Shown here piece by piece: positions 45,735 through 54,798 of a stretch of 64,000 bases of DNA (the stretch's first letter is position 1; each line of letters starts with the position of its first letter). The position numbers were made by a program, and so were the translations under genes. This DNA is from Candidatus Hydrogenedens sp. (GTDB taxonomy: Bacteria > Hydrogenedentota > Hydrogenedentia > Hydrogenedentales > JAEUWI01): contig WGMK01000006.1 in NCBI GenBank assembly GCA_016125095.1, positions 62,001 to 126,000 on the forward strand. The letters run 5' to 3'. Below the pieces are notes generated by a model that saw only the letters and a program-made list of their open reading frames with translations, did not search any database and was not told where the DNA came from.

Positions 45735-46412
45735 ATGGACGACAATGCTGTCGCCACTGCGGGGCACCTGCCGCGGCTGGCCTATTGGCTGGGTCTGTTC
45801 GCCGCAGGCTTCGGCTATGTGGCCTTCGTGCTCTGCCGCCGCGATACGCCGATTTCCGGTCCCGAGGACTTTCCGCTCGAGTTCTGGAAGCTGCTGGCGG
45901 TGGGCATTGCGCTCTACGCCATCAGCGCGAACCGCACGCTCAAGCCCTTCGGCGCGCCCGGCGGCACACTGTGGAACTTGGCTGGATTCGGCATTCCCTT
46001 CTTCCTCATGCTCCATTGGGAATACGTGGGCCAGACTTTCCCGTGGCTGAACCATTCGCTGACGCCTTGGGCCTTCAAACGCATGACCCCGGCGTCCATC
46101 GCGGTGTTCGCCAGCGGGACGCTGCTGGTCACGTTTATCGCGCTCTACCACGGGCGGCTGGCCTGGAAAGAGCGGATTCTGCGTCCCTACACCGGCAGCT
46201 TCGCGGCCCTGCTGGCGGCGGTCGTGCTCATCACCTTCGTGCTGCAGCGCACGCACTATCCCCATATCCACCATTGGTTTATCGGGATCATGTTCATTCC
46301 CTGGCTGCGCTTTCCGCACCCGCTTACGCTGGTCTGCCTGGGCCTGAGTTCCGGCTTGTTTGTCGAAGGCGCGGCCCGTTGGGGCATGGATACCCTCTGG
46401 TATCCGCGTTAA
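45735..46412 (+). CDS. Polytopic membrane protein of unknown function
   Basis: 225 aa from the ATG at 45735; a GTG at 45732 is equally possible. About six hydrophobic segments are visible, near residues 14-32, 54-70, 82-98, 125-145, 155-175 and 190-215. A short His-rich piece HYPHIHHWFIGIMF and the ending RWGMDTLWYPR are distinctive but match no family I recognise. It starts 4 bases after the ileS stop, so it may be co-transcribed with ileS. Confidence 0.65.
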   Translation: MDDNAVATAGHLPRLAYWLGLFAAGFGYVAFVLCRRDTPISGPEDFPLEFWKLLAVGIALYAISANRTLKPFGAPGGTLWNLAGFGIPFFLMLHWEYVGQTFPWLNHSLTPWAFKRMTPASIAVFASGTLLVTFIALYHGRLAWKERILRPYTGSFAALLAAVVLITFVLQRTHYPHIHHWFIGIMFIPWLRFPHPLTLVCLGLSSGLFVEGAARWGMDTLWYPR

Positions 46413-46469
46413 ACCGCGCATTTCCGCCGCGCATTGACGCTATTTCACGGCCTTTGTTACGATTCTCTC

Positions 46470-47198
46470 GTGGCCGACACAACCTTGAATAAGCCGATGC
46501 GCTTTGCGCTCGCGGTGTTGGTGGGTGTGGCGCTGGGCGCCGCGCTCGGCTGGTCCGTCATTCATTATGTGAACCTGGTGAAAACCGAATCCGAGCCGGA
46601 GCCGCCCAAGCCGGTCGAGGCGTCCATGTACGCTGCCGAGCCGAACCGGGTGCCGGTGAAGAGCGGAACGATAGAGAACGAGGCGTGGCATTACGCGCAG
46701 GCGGTGCAGCGGGGCGACTGGGACGACGTGATGCGCCGGGTGCCCTGGATGCTCGAACGGCTGACACACGCAGAGTTGAATGAAGGGGGACAAGCGGCGC
46801 GCGACGCCGCGCGCGAGGAACTTATCGCGCGGATGGAGGATCGGAGTCCCAGCAGCGTGGACAACCAGCTGCTGGCCGAGGGCGTCGAGGACTGGTTCGT
46901 ATTTTCGCCGTATTGTACGATGGCAGCGGAATCGGTAGATGCGGGGCGCCGCGACCTGGAGGCCCCGGCCGACAGCCGCACGTGGATTCGGGTGACGTAT
47001 GACAGCCCGATCACAGCGCTGCGGGATTCGTTGAATCTGCCGATTCACTCGCTGCTGGCGGGGGTGAACACGAGCGCCTCGGGCGGGGTGCTCAAGGCGA
47101 ACGTCATTGGCAACCTGGACATAGACTTGGAGTCGATACAGTATTTTGCAGGACCGGGAGCAGCAAGCGAACCAGGAGGAGCAGGACATGAGCCGTGA
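46470..47198 (+). CDS. Membrane-anchored protein of unknown function
   Basis: 242 aa. The start is uncertain: a GTG at 46470 or an ATG at 46497 both place a single membrane helix (RFALAVLVGVALGAALGWSVIHYV) at the N-terminus. The rest is an external domain with EDWFVFSPYCTMAAESVDAGRRDLEAPADSRTWIRVTYDSP; the reading frame ends inside the start region of the next small gene (11-base overlap), which suggests coupled expression. No family recognised; it begins the run of cell-envelope genes. Confidence 0.55.
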   Translation: MADTTLNKPMRFALAVLVGVALGAALGWSVIHYVNLVKTESEPEPPKPVEASMYAAEPNRVPVKSGTIENEAWHYAQAVQRGDWDDVMRRVPWMLERLTHAELNEGGQAARDAAREELIARMEDRSPSSVDNQLLAEGVEDWFVFSPYCTMAAESVDAGRRDLEAPADSRTWIRVTYDSPITALRDSLNLPIHSLLAGVNTSASGGVLKANVIGNLDIDLESIQYFAGPGAASEPGGAGHEP

Positions 47199-47352
47199 TG
47201 AGAAGCTGGGCCTCGGCGCCGTGATTCTGATGTTTCTGCTTGCGTTCGCGATTCTTTTCTACACGATTACCCCTGCCGGCACCCACAAGGGCGACGCCTC
47301 CGACAGCGTGATTGTGCAGCAGCGCATCAAGAACCTCGAAAAGAGCAAATAA
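47188..47352 (+). CDS. Small single-helix membrane protein (54 aa)
   Basis: 54 aa. The ATG at 47188 has an AGGAGG site and overlaps the preceding gene. A single membrane helix (GLGAVILMFLLAFAILFYTI) is followed by a short helical tail ending in RIKNLEKSK. Its length and position between two envelope genes suggest a small regulator or scaffold; no function is known. Confidence 0.6.
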   Translation: MSRDEKLGLGAVILMFLLAFAILFYTITPAGTHKGDASDSVIVQQRIKNLEKSK

Positions 47353-47357
47353 TTCCG

Positions 47358-48407
47358 ATGTTGTGCCGAATCCCTCGAATCCGCGCGCCGTGGACCGCGC
47401 TGCTGCTACTGTGCGCCGCGATGACTGCGCATGGCGAGACCCAACTCTTCCGCACCACAATCAACGGCATCCGCTACGCGCCCGAGGCGGCGGTGTACAC
47501 GGCCGGCGAACTGCCCTACGTTTCCCTGTTCGACATCGCGGGGCAGATTGGCGGCTCGGGCAAGATTCTCTCCGACACCGAGGCGGAGATACAGGCCGCG
47601 GGCGGCCGCGCGGTGGTCACCTTCAATGCCGCCGAGGTAATGGTTGGGCTGAGCAGCTTCACCCTCGAGCATCCCATTCTGCGCTACGAAGACCAGGCGC
47701 TGGTGGCGCGCGACGAGGCTGCCAAGTTTTTCGACGACGCCTTTGCCGTCTCGCTGCTGGCCCTGCGCGAGGGCGACTCGGTGGAGCCAGAGACAGAAGC
47801 AGCGCCGGAACCAGACCCCATGGCCGAGAACCCCGCGGTAATGCCGGGCGTTACGAGCGTGATTATCGATGCGGGCCACGGCGGAGGCGACGCGGGCAGC
47901 GTCGGGCCGGGCGGCACGGCCGAGAAGGATGTGGCGCTCGCCATCGCACTGCGGCTGCGCGATGTCCTGGGCGAAACGCCGGGACTTACCGTGCACCTGA
48001 GCCGCGAAGAAGATCGCGAACTGACACTGCTCGAGCGCGTCAGCCTGATCAAGCAATATCCCGACGCCTCGATCATCAGCATCCATACCGGTGCGAGCCT
48101 GTCCGAGGCGGCGCATGGCGTCGAGCTGTTCACCGTGGGTTCCGGCGACACGGCGGCCTCGGCCTCGAAAGGCCTGGCCGAGCGCCTGAGCGCCGCGATT
48201 TCCAAGCGGGTGGACGCGCCCTCGCGGGGCGTGCGTACGGCCCCGTTGCGGCTGTTCCGCGAAGCGGCCATGCCGGGCGTGCTTATCGAGGTCGGCTGCC
48301 TCACCAATTCGTCGGAGGAGGAATTGCTCAAGACCGATAGCTACCAGCGGCTGCTGGCCCGCGGCATCGCCGACGGGCTGCAGGGCGCTGCCGGAGGCGA
48401 TTCATAA
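47358..48407 (+). CDS. N-acetylmuramoyl-L-alanine amidase (Amidase_3)
   Basis: 349 aa with a signal peptide (WTALLLLCAAMTAHG). Residues about 30-110 resemble the N-terminal copper-amine-oxidase-like/AMIN-type part. Residues about 165-345 are the catalytic Amidase_3 domain: VIIDAGHGGGDAGS (Zn His near 173), GGTAEKDVALAIALRL (Glu ligand), SIISIHTGAS (second His) and GVLIEVGCLTNSSEE (catalytic Glu). It cuts the amide bond between MurNAc and the stem peptide in the periplasm and is needed for daughter-cell separation. An ordinary enzyme with SIHTGA instead of SIHADA. It shares the operon with GerMN, MurI and a divergent deacetylase. Confidence 0.92.
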   Translation: MLCRIPRIRAPWTALLLLCAAMTAHGETQLFRTTINGIRYAPEAAVYTAGELPYVSLFDIAGQIGGSGKILSDTEAEIQAAGGRAVVTFNAAEVMVGLSSFTLEHPILRYEDQALVARDEAAKFFDDAFAVSLLALREGDSVEPETEAAPEPDPMAENPAVMPGVTSVIIDAGHGGGDAGSVGPGGTAEKDVALAIALRLRDVLGETPGLTVHLSREEDRELTLLERVSLIKQYPDASIISIHTGASLSEAAHGVELFTVGSGDTAASASKGLAERLSAAISKRVDAPSRGVRTAPLRLFREAAMPGVLIEVGCLTNSSEEELLKTDSYQRLLARGIADGLQGAAGGDS

Positions 48408-49087
48408 TGCTGGAACGCTGGCGCCGCGACGTCGTGCGCAACTTCGTCCTTTCGGCCTGGGGGCTATTGACCCTCGTGCTGCTGTTCGCCGTGATGCTGC
48501 TGCTGAACGAGATGGTCAAGAACGGACAGGATCCGCTCGATTCGCTTCGGGCCGCCTCGGCACCCGAAACCCAGGCGCAGCGCAAGACGGCCCGCCCGGC
48601 CACGGCACTGGGCGAGCGCGAGATCCAGCTGTATTTCGCCGAGGACCAGGGGCGCTGGCTCGTGCCGCAGCCCGCCGTGATCGAGTTCAGCGACTCAACG
48701 GTCGAGAACTGCCGTACGGTCATCGACCTGCTCATCAAGGGGCCGAACGGGGGCGCGGGCGCTCCCGTGATGCCGCCCGGCGTGCGCACGCGCGCGCTCT
48801 ATCTGCTGGACAACGGCGAACTGGTGGTCGATTTCTCGCGCGAGATGCTGACCGAGCTGGGCCGCCGCAAGAGCGCCTCGATCGAGGCCATCATGTTCAA
48901 CGCCATTTGCCATACCGTGGCGCAGCGTGCCTTGCAAACCCGCGGCGAAGCGGCGGTGCGACGCGTGCGCTTTCTCATCGAAGGCAGCGCGCCCGGCGGG
49001 AACTTCCCCGCGCATATCGACCTGCGCGAACCGCTCGAGCCGGATGCGGCCTGGGTGGGCCCCGCCGAATCCGCCCCCGATGCGTGA
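48407..49087 (+). CDS. GerMN-domain membrane protein
   Basis: 226 aa, overlapping the amidase stop (TAATG). A membrane helix (FVLSAWGLLTLVLLFAVMLLL) at about 12-35 is followed by a GerMN-like domain in residues 70-210: EIQLYFAED, TVIDLLIKGPNGGAGAPVMPPGVRTRALYLLDNGELVVDFSREML, and HTVAQRAL. GerMN domains occur in Bacillus GerM, which is linked to spore-cortex peptidoglycan, and in lipoproteins near cell-wall genes. In Bacillus gerM also lies next to a glutamate racemase gene, as here. A role as a murein-associated structural or binding protein is inferred. Confidence 0.85.
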   Translation: MLERWRRDVVRNFVLSAWGLLTLVLLFAVMLLLNEMVKNGQDPLDSLRAASAPETQAQRKTARPATALGEREIQLYFAEDQGRWLVPQPAVIEFSDSTVENCRTVIDLLIKGPNGGAGAPVMPPGVRTRALYLLDNGELVVDFSREMLTELGRRKSASIEAIMFNAICHTVAQRALQTRGEAAVRRVRFLIEGSAPGGNFPAHIDLREPLEPDAAWVGPAESAPDA

Positions 49088-49904
49088 TGCCGTCCTGCCA
49101 ATCGGCGTGTTCGATTCCGGCGTGGGCGGGCTCACCGTGTACCGCGCCATCAACGAACTGCTGCCGAACGAGAGCCTGATTTACCTGGGCGACACCGCGC
49201 GCGTGCCCTACGGCACCAAGTCGCGCGAGACTGTCATCGCCTATGCCCGCGCCTGCACCGGCGTACTTGTGGATCAGGGCGTCAAGCTGGTCGTCGTGGC
49301 GTGCAACACCGCCTCGGCCTTCGCGCTCGAAACCCTGCAGGAAGAACTGCCCGTTCCCGTGATAGGCGTGGTGCGGCCGGGCGCGTTCGCCGCGACGGTA
49401 CGTTCGGCCACTGGCCGCATCGGCGTGATTGGCACCCCGGCCACCATCAGCAGCGGCGCGTATCGCGAGGCCATTGAGACCATGCGGCCCGATGCCCAGG
49501 TGTTTACCCAGGCCTGTCCGCTGTTCGTGCCGCTGGCCGAAGAAGGCTGGACCGACGGCGAGGTGCCCGAGGCCGTGGCCCGTGAATACCTGGCCAACCT
49601 ACGCGCCCACGAGGTGGATACGCTCGTGCTGGGCTGCACGCACTACCCGATGCTATCGGCCACCATCGCGCACGTGATGGGGCCCGGCGTGTGCCTGGTG
49701 GACAGTGCGGAGGAGACGGCGCGCGTCGTGCGCGATACGCTTGAGGCCATGGACCTCGTGTGCGATGATACGGGCGCTCCGCACCTGTTTCTCGCGAGCG
49801 ACTCGCCCGAGAATTTCCAGAAGGTCGGCGGCCGGTTTCTCGGCCGTGACATCAACCCCGTGCAGTGGATAGATTTGGGGGTATGTCCGAAGATTCCGTC
49901 GTAG
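49080..49904 (+). CDS. murI: Glutamate racemase
   Basis: 274 aa from the ATG at 49080, overlapping the GerMN gene by 8 bases. It interconverts L- and D-glutamate for peptidoglycan stem peptides. Marks are GVFDSGVGGLTVYRAI, YLGDTARVPYGTKS, VVACNTASAFAL (first catalytic Cys) and LVLGCTHYPML (second catalytic Cys), and a C-terminal GHR-free end. Cytosolic. All catalytic residues are present. Confidence 0.96.
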   Translation: MRDAVLPIGVFDSGVGGLTVYRAINELLPNESLIYLGDTARVPYGTKSRETVIAYARACTGVLVDQGVKLVVVACNTASAFALETLQEELPVPVIGVVRPGAFAATVRSATGRIGVIGTPATISSGAYREAIETMRPDAQVFTQACPLFVPLAEEGWTDGEVPEAVAREYLANLRAHEVDTLVLGCTHYPMLSATIAHVMGPGVCLVDSAEETARVVRDTLEAMDLVCDDTGAPHLFLASDSPENFQKVGGRFLGRDINPVQWIDLGVCPKIPS

Positions 49905-51586
49905 AAACGCCCGCGCCGGTCGTTCCCGCACCCGTGGATGCCGGCCCGTCGTGGCTGACCGTGTTCGCCGGGCTGAGTTTCGCCGCCACGCTTGCCGTGC
50001 TGGCGGGCGTGGTCGCCGTGCGCTTCGGCCAGGGGCGCCCCGTGAACCTGTCCGAGCCAAGCGCCCGCGTGGCCGAACTCGTGCAGGACAGCCTGCGCGA
50101 CCAATTCATCCCGCGCGACGCCATCACGATCGAGTCCTCCCGGCAGGACGAAGACGACGGCGACTACTGGACCCACTACGACTTCGACGTGGTGCTGCCG
50201 CAGCGGCTCGATCCGGAAGGCGTGGCGCGGCTGGTGCGCGAGGACCTCGAAAAGTACAAAGTAACCGTGCAGCAGGGCGACGACCCGGGCGCGCTGTCGG
50301 TGTGGCTCTCGAACTATCAGGTGGCCAGCCTGCGCCTGCAGGCGGCGCCCGCGCCCGTGACCGGCAAGACCGATTTCCGGGTGGCCAGCGCAAAGCTGGC
50401 GGAGGACGTCCGCGATGCCCTGAGCGCGGCAGGCGTGGAGAGCGGCGCGCTGTATGTCGGTCCGCCGAGTCCGCGCGAAGACAACGATGCGCGCTGGTAT
50501 CAGACGGAGGTGGAGGCAACCCTGCCGAAGGGTCTGACGGCCGAGGGCGTGCTGGCGGCCATCTCGGGCAGCGTGAGCTTCAGCGACGCGCTGGTGCGGC
50601 AGGGATCGTCCTCGTCCGATGCGCTGCCCGTAGAGGTGCTGTACCGCGATCGACTGTGCGTACAGCTCCTGTGCTCGCTGAGCCCACGCCCGGGCCAGCC
50701 GTCGGAACTGCCTGCGCCCGGCAACGAGCCCGGCCTGGCGGAGACGGTCGACGAGGCGCTGGAACTCGCGCCTGCCCCGACCACGATGGAAACGCCAATG
50801 GCCGCGCCGGTGCCCACCGAGACGCCCGAGCCCCCTGCCGATTCCGACGCCGCCGCGATGGCTCGGCAGCAGGTGTCGCTCGCCCCCGTGCCGCCGCCCG
50901 CGCGCAATGTGCTGCCCGACGCCGAGGACCCGGTGATGGCGCTGATTCTGGACGATGGCGGCTATGGCGGCATGGTAACCGAGCGCGTGCTGAAGCTGGA
51001 CCCGAAGGTGACGCTGAGCATTCTGCCGAACACGCCCTACGGCACCGACACGGCGAAGCGCGCCGAGGCGGCCGGGTTTCAGGTGATGCTCCACATGCCC
51101 ATGGAGACCAACAGCTCGACCATCGAGCCGTTTCCCGGCCAAATCAGCACGGGCATGGGGCGCGATGAGATTAAGAAGCTGACGCTGGCGGCGCTCGACC
51201 AGGTGCCCGGGGCCATCGGGTCGAACAACCATACCGGCTCGAAGTTCACCGCCGACCCCATGCGGATGGAAATGTACCTGGAAATCATGAAGGCGAAGAA
51301 CCTGTTCTTCGTGGACAGCGTGACCGAGGTGGACTCGAAGGCCTACGCGGTGGCGGAGGAGATGCAGGTGCCCGCCGGACGGCGCGATGTGTTTCTCGAC
51401 GACGACCCCGACCCGGCCAAGATACGGCAGCAGTTCGCCGAGGCCGTGCGCGTGGCCAAGCGCAAGGGGCAGGTGATTGTCATTGGCCATTTCCGCGAAG
51501 GCACGCTGGACGTGCTTGAGCAGGAATTGCCCAAGCTCGCCGATGCCGGCGTGCGGCTGGTCCCCGTTTCGGAGTTGGTGAAATGA
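49883..51586 (+). CDS. Divergent polysaccharide deacetylase family protein
   Basis: 567 aa; the ATG at 49883 lies inside the murI end. A membrane helix (LTVFAGLSFAATLAVLAGVVAV) anchors it. Residues about 60-300 contain two copies of a domain with alternating helices and strands plus a Pro/Ala-rich linker. Residues about 350-567 are the divergent polysaccharide deacetylase domain (YibQ type): MALILDDGGYGG, TLSILPNTPYGTDTAKRAEAAGFQVMLHMPMET, AIGSNNHTGSKFT and QVIVIGHFREGT. The C-terminal domain is of the type found next to EnvC/amidase genes, so a role in envelope/peptidoglycan maintenance is likely. It overlaps tsaD by 4 bases. Confidence 0.88.
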   Translation: MSEDSVVETPAPVVPAPVDAGPSWLTVFAGLSFAATLAVLAGVVAVRFGQGRPVNLSEPSARVAELVQDSLRDQFIPRDAITIESSRQDEDDGDYWTHYDFDVVLPQRLDPEGVARLVREDLEKYKVTVQQGDDPGALSVWLSNYQVASLRLQAAPAPVTGKTDFRVASAKLAEDVRDALSAAGVESGALYVGPPSPREDNDARWYQTEVEATLPKGLTAEGVLAAISGSVSFSDALVRQGSSSSDALPVEVLYRDRLCVQLLCSLSPRPGQPSELPAPGNEPGLAETVDEALELAPAPTTMETPMAAPVPTETPEPPADSDAAAMARQQVSLAPVPPPARNVLPDAEDPVMALILDDGGYGGMVTERVLKLDPKVTLSILPNTPYGTDTAKRAEAAGFQVMLHMPMETNSSTIEPFPGQISTGMGRDEIKKLTLAALDQVPGAIGSNNHTGSKFTADPMRMEMYLEIMKAKNLFFVDSVTEVDSKAYAVAEEMQVPAGRRDVFLDDDPDPAKIRQQFAEAVRVAKRKGQVIVIGHFREGTLDVLEQELPKLADAGVRLVPVSELVK

Positions 51587-52590
51587 GTGTGATTCTTGCC
51601 ATCGAGTCTTCGTGCGACGAGACCGGCGTCGCGGTTATCCGCAACGGACGCGAAGTCCTGTCCAATGTCGTCGCCTCGCAGATAGACATCCACAAGGTCT
51701 ACGGCGGGGTGGTGCCGGAGATCGCATCGCGCCAGCACACGCGCGCGATCGTGGAGGTGGCCACCGAGGCGCTCGCCGAGGCCGGGGTGCGGCATCCGGG
51801 CAAACCGGATTCCACAGGGCTTGATCTCGACGCCGTCGCGGCCACCAATGGTCCCGGTTTGATGGGCTCACTCCTCGTGGGCGTGTGCTTCGCCAAGTCG
51901 CTCGCCCGGGTGTGGGGCCTGCCTTTCATACCGGTGCACCACATCGAGGGGCATCTGTTTTCGGTGTTCATCGGCGACCGGGCTCCCGAGTGGCCTTTCC
52001 TGGCACTGGTGGTGAGCGGCGGCCACACGCAGCTGGTGCGCTGCGATGCCCCTCAGCAGTACGCCCTGCTTGGCGCTACGCGTGACGATGCCGTGGGCGA
52101 GTCCTTCGACAAGGTGGCGCGCCTGCTCGACCTGCCCTACCCGGGCGGTCCCTCGATTCAGCGGGCGGCCGAGGGGGGCAATCCCGGCGCCTTCGATTTC
52201 CCCCGCGCGCTGCGGTCGCACGATTCGCTCGAGTTCAGCTACAGCGGCCTCAAGACGGCGGTGCTCTACGCCCTGCGCGATGGCGGCGGCCCGCCGGCCG
52301 ACCTCGCGGCGAGCTTTCAGGAAGCCGCCATCGACACGCTCGTCATCAAGACGCGCCAGGCGGTCGAGCAGACGGGCCTGCGGCAGGTGGCGCTGGTGGG
52401 CGGCGTGGCGGCCAACCGGCTGCTGCGCGAGCGGCTGGGCGCGCTTGAGGGCGTCGAGGTGTTCATGCCGGAATTCAAGTACTGTATGGACAACGCCGCG
52501 ATGATCGGCGCGGCCGCGCATGCGCTGTTCGAGGCGGGCGTGCGGGGCGATTCGCGCACGGTGCCCAGCCCGGGCCTGCCGCTTGTGTGA
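51583..52590 (+). CDS. tsaD: tRNA N6-adenosine threonylcarbamoyltransferase
   Basis: 335 aa, overlapping the previous stop (ATGA). It attaches the threonylcarbamoyl group to A37 of ANN-decoding tRNAs with TsaB and TsaE. Family marks: IESSCDETGVAVI, EIASRQHTRAI (His ligand), PVHHIEGHLFS (metal-binding HxEGH), VSGGHTQL, and FSYSGLKTAVLY plus GGVAANRLLRE. Length is normal. Cytosolic. Confidence 0.97.
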   Translation: MSVILAIESSCDETGVAVIRNGREVLSNVVASQIDIHKVYGGVVPEIASRQHTRAIVEVATEALAEAGVRHPGKPDSTGLDLDAVAATNGPGLMGSLLVGVCFAKSLARVWGLPFIPVHHIEGHLFSVFIGDRAPEWPFLALVVSGGHTQLVRCDAPQQYALLGATRDDAVGESFDKVARLLDLPYPGGPSIQRAAEGGNPGAFDFPRALRSHDSLEFSYSGLKTAVLYALRDGGGPPADLAASFQEAAIDTLVIKTRQAVEQTGLRQVALVGGVAANRLLRERLGALEGVEVFMPEFKYCMDNAAMIGAAAHALFEAGVRGDSRTVPSPGLPLV

Positions 52591-52650
52591 CGCGGGGCGC
52601 GTGCGTAGACTGAGGGCCCTGGGGCGGCGCCCCGCGAGGAGGATTCAGCG

Positions 52651-53736
52651 ATGGCACACATGACCATGCGGGACATCATGGAAGCGGCCTATACCCAGCG
52701 CGCTTCGGATATCCATCTCAAGACCGGCAATCCGCCGATTCTCCGCATCGACGGCGAACTGCGCCGACTCAGCGACTACGACGTGCTCGACGACGAGACG
52801 ATCATGGAGTATCTCCAGTACATCTCGAACGATTCGGACATCAAGAAGTTCGAGAAGGTGATGGAACTGGACAGCTCGTATCTCTTCGAGGAGAAGGCGC
52901 GGTTCCGCGTGAACGTCTGCCGCGACGACGGTGACACCCGCATCGTCATGCGACTCATCCCGAAGAAGATCCTCTCGCTCGACGAACTCGGCCTGCCCGC
53001 CGTGCTGAAAAAGCTGTGCGCGGTGAAGAACGGCCTCGTGCTGTTCACCGGCCCCACCGGTAGCGGTAAGTCCACCTCGCTCGCCGGCATGATCAACGAA
53101 ATCAACCTCACCCGGCCCGACCACGTGGTGACGGTGGAGGACCCGGTCGAGTTCGTGCACGAGGACAAGCTCGGCATCATCACGCAGCGCGAGGTGGGCC
53201 ACGACACGCTCTCCTTCGCCAACGCCCTGCGCGGCGCGCTGCGCCAGGACCCCGACGTGATCCTCATCGGCGAAATGCGCGACGCGGAAACGGTGCGCAC
53301 GGCGCTCGCCTCCGCCGAAACGGGCCACTTGGTGTTCTCCACCCTGCACACCGTGGACGCCGTGGAAACCCTGAACCGCGTGATGGAATTCTTCGAGCCG
53401 CACCAACAGATTCAGATACGCAAGCAGATTGCCAGCGTGCTGCGCGGCATCATCTCGCAGCGCATCATTCCCTTGGCCACCGGCGAAGGCCGCACCGTGG
53501 CGCAGGAAATCCTCATCGGCACGCGCACCGTGCGCGACTTCATCGACAAGGGCAAGGCCTTCAAGGACATCACCATGCTCATCGAGGAAGGCAAGGACCA
53601 GTGGGGCATGCAGACCTTCGACCAGGCGCTCTACGACCTGTGGAAGGCCGAGACAATTACCGCCGAGGTCGCGCTGATGAACGCCTCGTCGGCCAAGGAC
53701 CTCAAGCTCCGCATGCAGGGCATGAGCGTCCGCTAG
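52651..53736 (+). CDS. pilT: Twitching-motility ATPase PilT
   Basis: 361 aa, with GAGGAGG before the ATG at 52651. Retraction ATPase of type IV pili. Marks: the N-terminal PAS-like region ASDIHLKTGNPPILRIDGEL, Walker A GPTGSGKST, the Asp box EDPVEFVHEDK, Walker B VILIGEMRDAETVRTALASAETGHLVFSTLHT, and the His-box region ending RIIPLATGEGRT. Other pilus motor genes are not seen near it, but prepilin-leader proteins at 36673 and pilT indicate type IV pilus or pseudopilus machinery in this organism. Confidence 0.94.
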   Translation: MAHMTMRDIMEAAYTQRASDIHLKTGNPPILRIDGELRRLSDYDVLDDETIMEYLQYISNDSDIKKFEKVMELDSSYLFEEKARFRVNVCRDDGDTRIVMRLIPKKILSLDELGLPAVLKKLCAVKNGLVLFTGPTGSGKSTSLAGMINEINLTRPDHVVTVEDPVEFVHEDKLGIITQREVGHDTLSFANALRGALRQDPDVILIGEMRDAETVRTALASAETGHLVFSTLHTVDAVETLNRVMEFFEPHQQIQIRKQIASVLRGIISQRIIPLATGEGRTVAQEILIGTRTVRDFIDKGKAFKDITMLIEEGKDQWGMQTFDQALYDLWKAETITAEVALMNASSAKDLKLRMQGMSVR

Positions 53737-53740
53737 CGCC

Positions 53741-54607
53741 GTGGCCGCGTTTCTCTTCTGCCTGGCGGCAGCCCTGGGCGATGGCAACCTGCTGGCGAAT
53801 GGCGGCTTCGAGGAACTCGCCGGCGAGCGGCCCGTGCGATGGGACGTGTTCGTCGCGCCCTTTCCCGCGAAGGCGGGCGAATCGCCCGAGGCGGCTTCGG
53901 CCAGCGTGACCCAGACGGCGGCCGAGGGCGCGCGCGGCGTGACGCTCCGCAATCCGCAGGCCTACCCCACCGAGCCCTACAACAACTGGAGCCAGAACGT
54001 CATTGCGCCGCTCGGTGGCAAGACGCTCGAGGTGAGCGGCCAAATCAAGACGGAGGACGTCCAGGGCGGCGCAGGCATCTGGGTGCAGTGCTGGCGGAAG
54101 AATCCGCTGCGGGTGGTCGGCATCGCCAACACGGCGACGGAATTCCCCTGCTACGGCACGGCGGACTGGACGGCCGTACACGCGAAGGTGGAGATTCCGA
54201 GCGAGGCGGAATTCATCACGGTACGCTGCGTGCTCAAGGGTTCCGGCCAGGCCTGGTTCGACGACATCGACCTGCGCTTGGAAGAGAAAGCGCCCCCTAG
54301 CGCGAAGGCAGACGACGCTGAAGCGACGCCCGAATCAGACGCGCCGGATGCGGCGCCGGACACTGCCGAGCCCCGCATGCACGACCACGTGGACGAGGAA
54401 CTGGCGGCGCTGCGCGAGGCCAACCTGATGCTGGCCGAGGCGCTCGAGGCCGTGCGCGAGGACAACCGCCGCCTGCTGGAAGATCTGCTGGCCCTGCGCG
54501 AGAACATGCGCCAGCTGCAGGAATCGCTCGCTGCGGGCGACAGCCAGACCGGCAGCCTGATTCCGCCGCTGGTGCCGGCCGACTTCGACGAGAAGGCGCT
54601 TCAATGA
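53741..54607 (+). CDS. Secreted carbohydrate-binding-module protein with coiled coil
   Basis: 288 aa from a GTG at 53741, 4 bases after the pilT stop. A short hydrophobic leader (AAFLFCLAAALG) is followed by NLLANGGFEELAGERPVRWDVF and SGQAWFDDIDLRLEEK, the start and end signatures of CBM4/9/22-like carbohydrate-binding modules (about 16-185). Then comes an acidic linker and a long heptad region (EELAALREANLMLAEALEAVREDNRRLLEDLLALRENMRQL, about 217-265), probably a coiled coil. It may bind cell-surface or external glycans. The following small genes overlap it (ATGA). Confidence 0.75.
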   Translation: MAAFLFCLAAALGDGNLLANGGFEELAGERPVRWDVFVAPFPAKAGESPEAASASVTQTAAEGARGVTLRNPQAYPTEPYNNWSQNVIAPLGGKTLEVSGQIKTEDVQGGAGIWVQCWRKNPLRVVGIANTATEFPCYGTADWTAVHAKVEIPSEAEFITVRCVLKGSGQAWFDDIDLRLEEKAPPSAKADDAEATPESDAPDAAPDTAEPRMHDHVDEELAALREANLMLAEALEAVREDNRRLLEDLLALRENMRQLQESLAAGDSQTGSLIPPLVPADFDEKALQ

Positions 54608-54798
54608 ACCAGATCGCCCTCATGATTACCGCGTCGCTGCTGGTGGGGCTGGCCTCCGCCGCGCTCTTCTGGTTCGGCACCGATCTCGTGCTCAAGCTCC
54701 GCATCATCGTCGGGCACTGGATGACCGTGCGCCGGGCCAAGGCCGAGGCCGCCAAACTGGCCAAGGCCGAAGCCGAGGCCAAGGAGAAGGAAGAATGA
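54604..54798 (+). CDS. Small membrane protein with basic-acidic helical tail (64 aa)
   Basis: 64 aa, overlapping the previous and next genes by 4 bases each. One membrane helix (ALMITASLLVGLASAALFWFG) is followed by an Ala/Lys/Glu-rich helix (RAKAEAAKLAKAEAEAKEKEE). No homologous family is recognised; the overlap indicates a co-translated cluster of three. Confidence 0.6.
   Translation: MNQIALMITASLLVGLASAALFWFGTDLVLKLRIIVGHWMTVRRAKAEAAKLAKAEAEAKEKEE

Noticed and set aside
49865..49882. An upstream start for the divergent deacetylase
   Set aside because: The ATG at 49883 has a GGGG run before it and starts a typical cytoplasmic N-terminus before the membrane helix.
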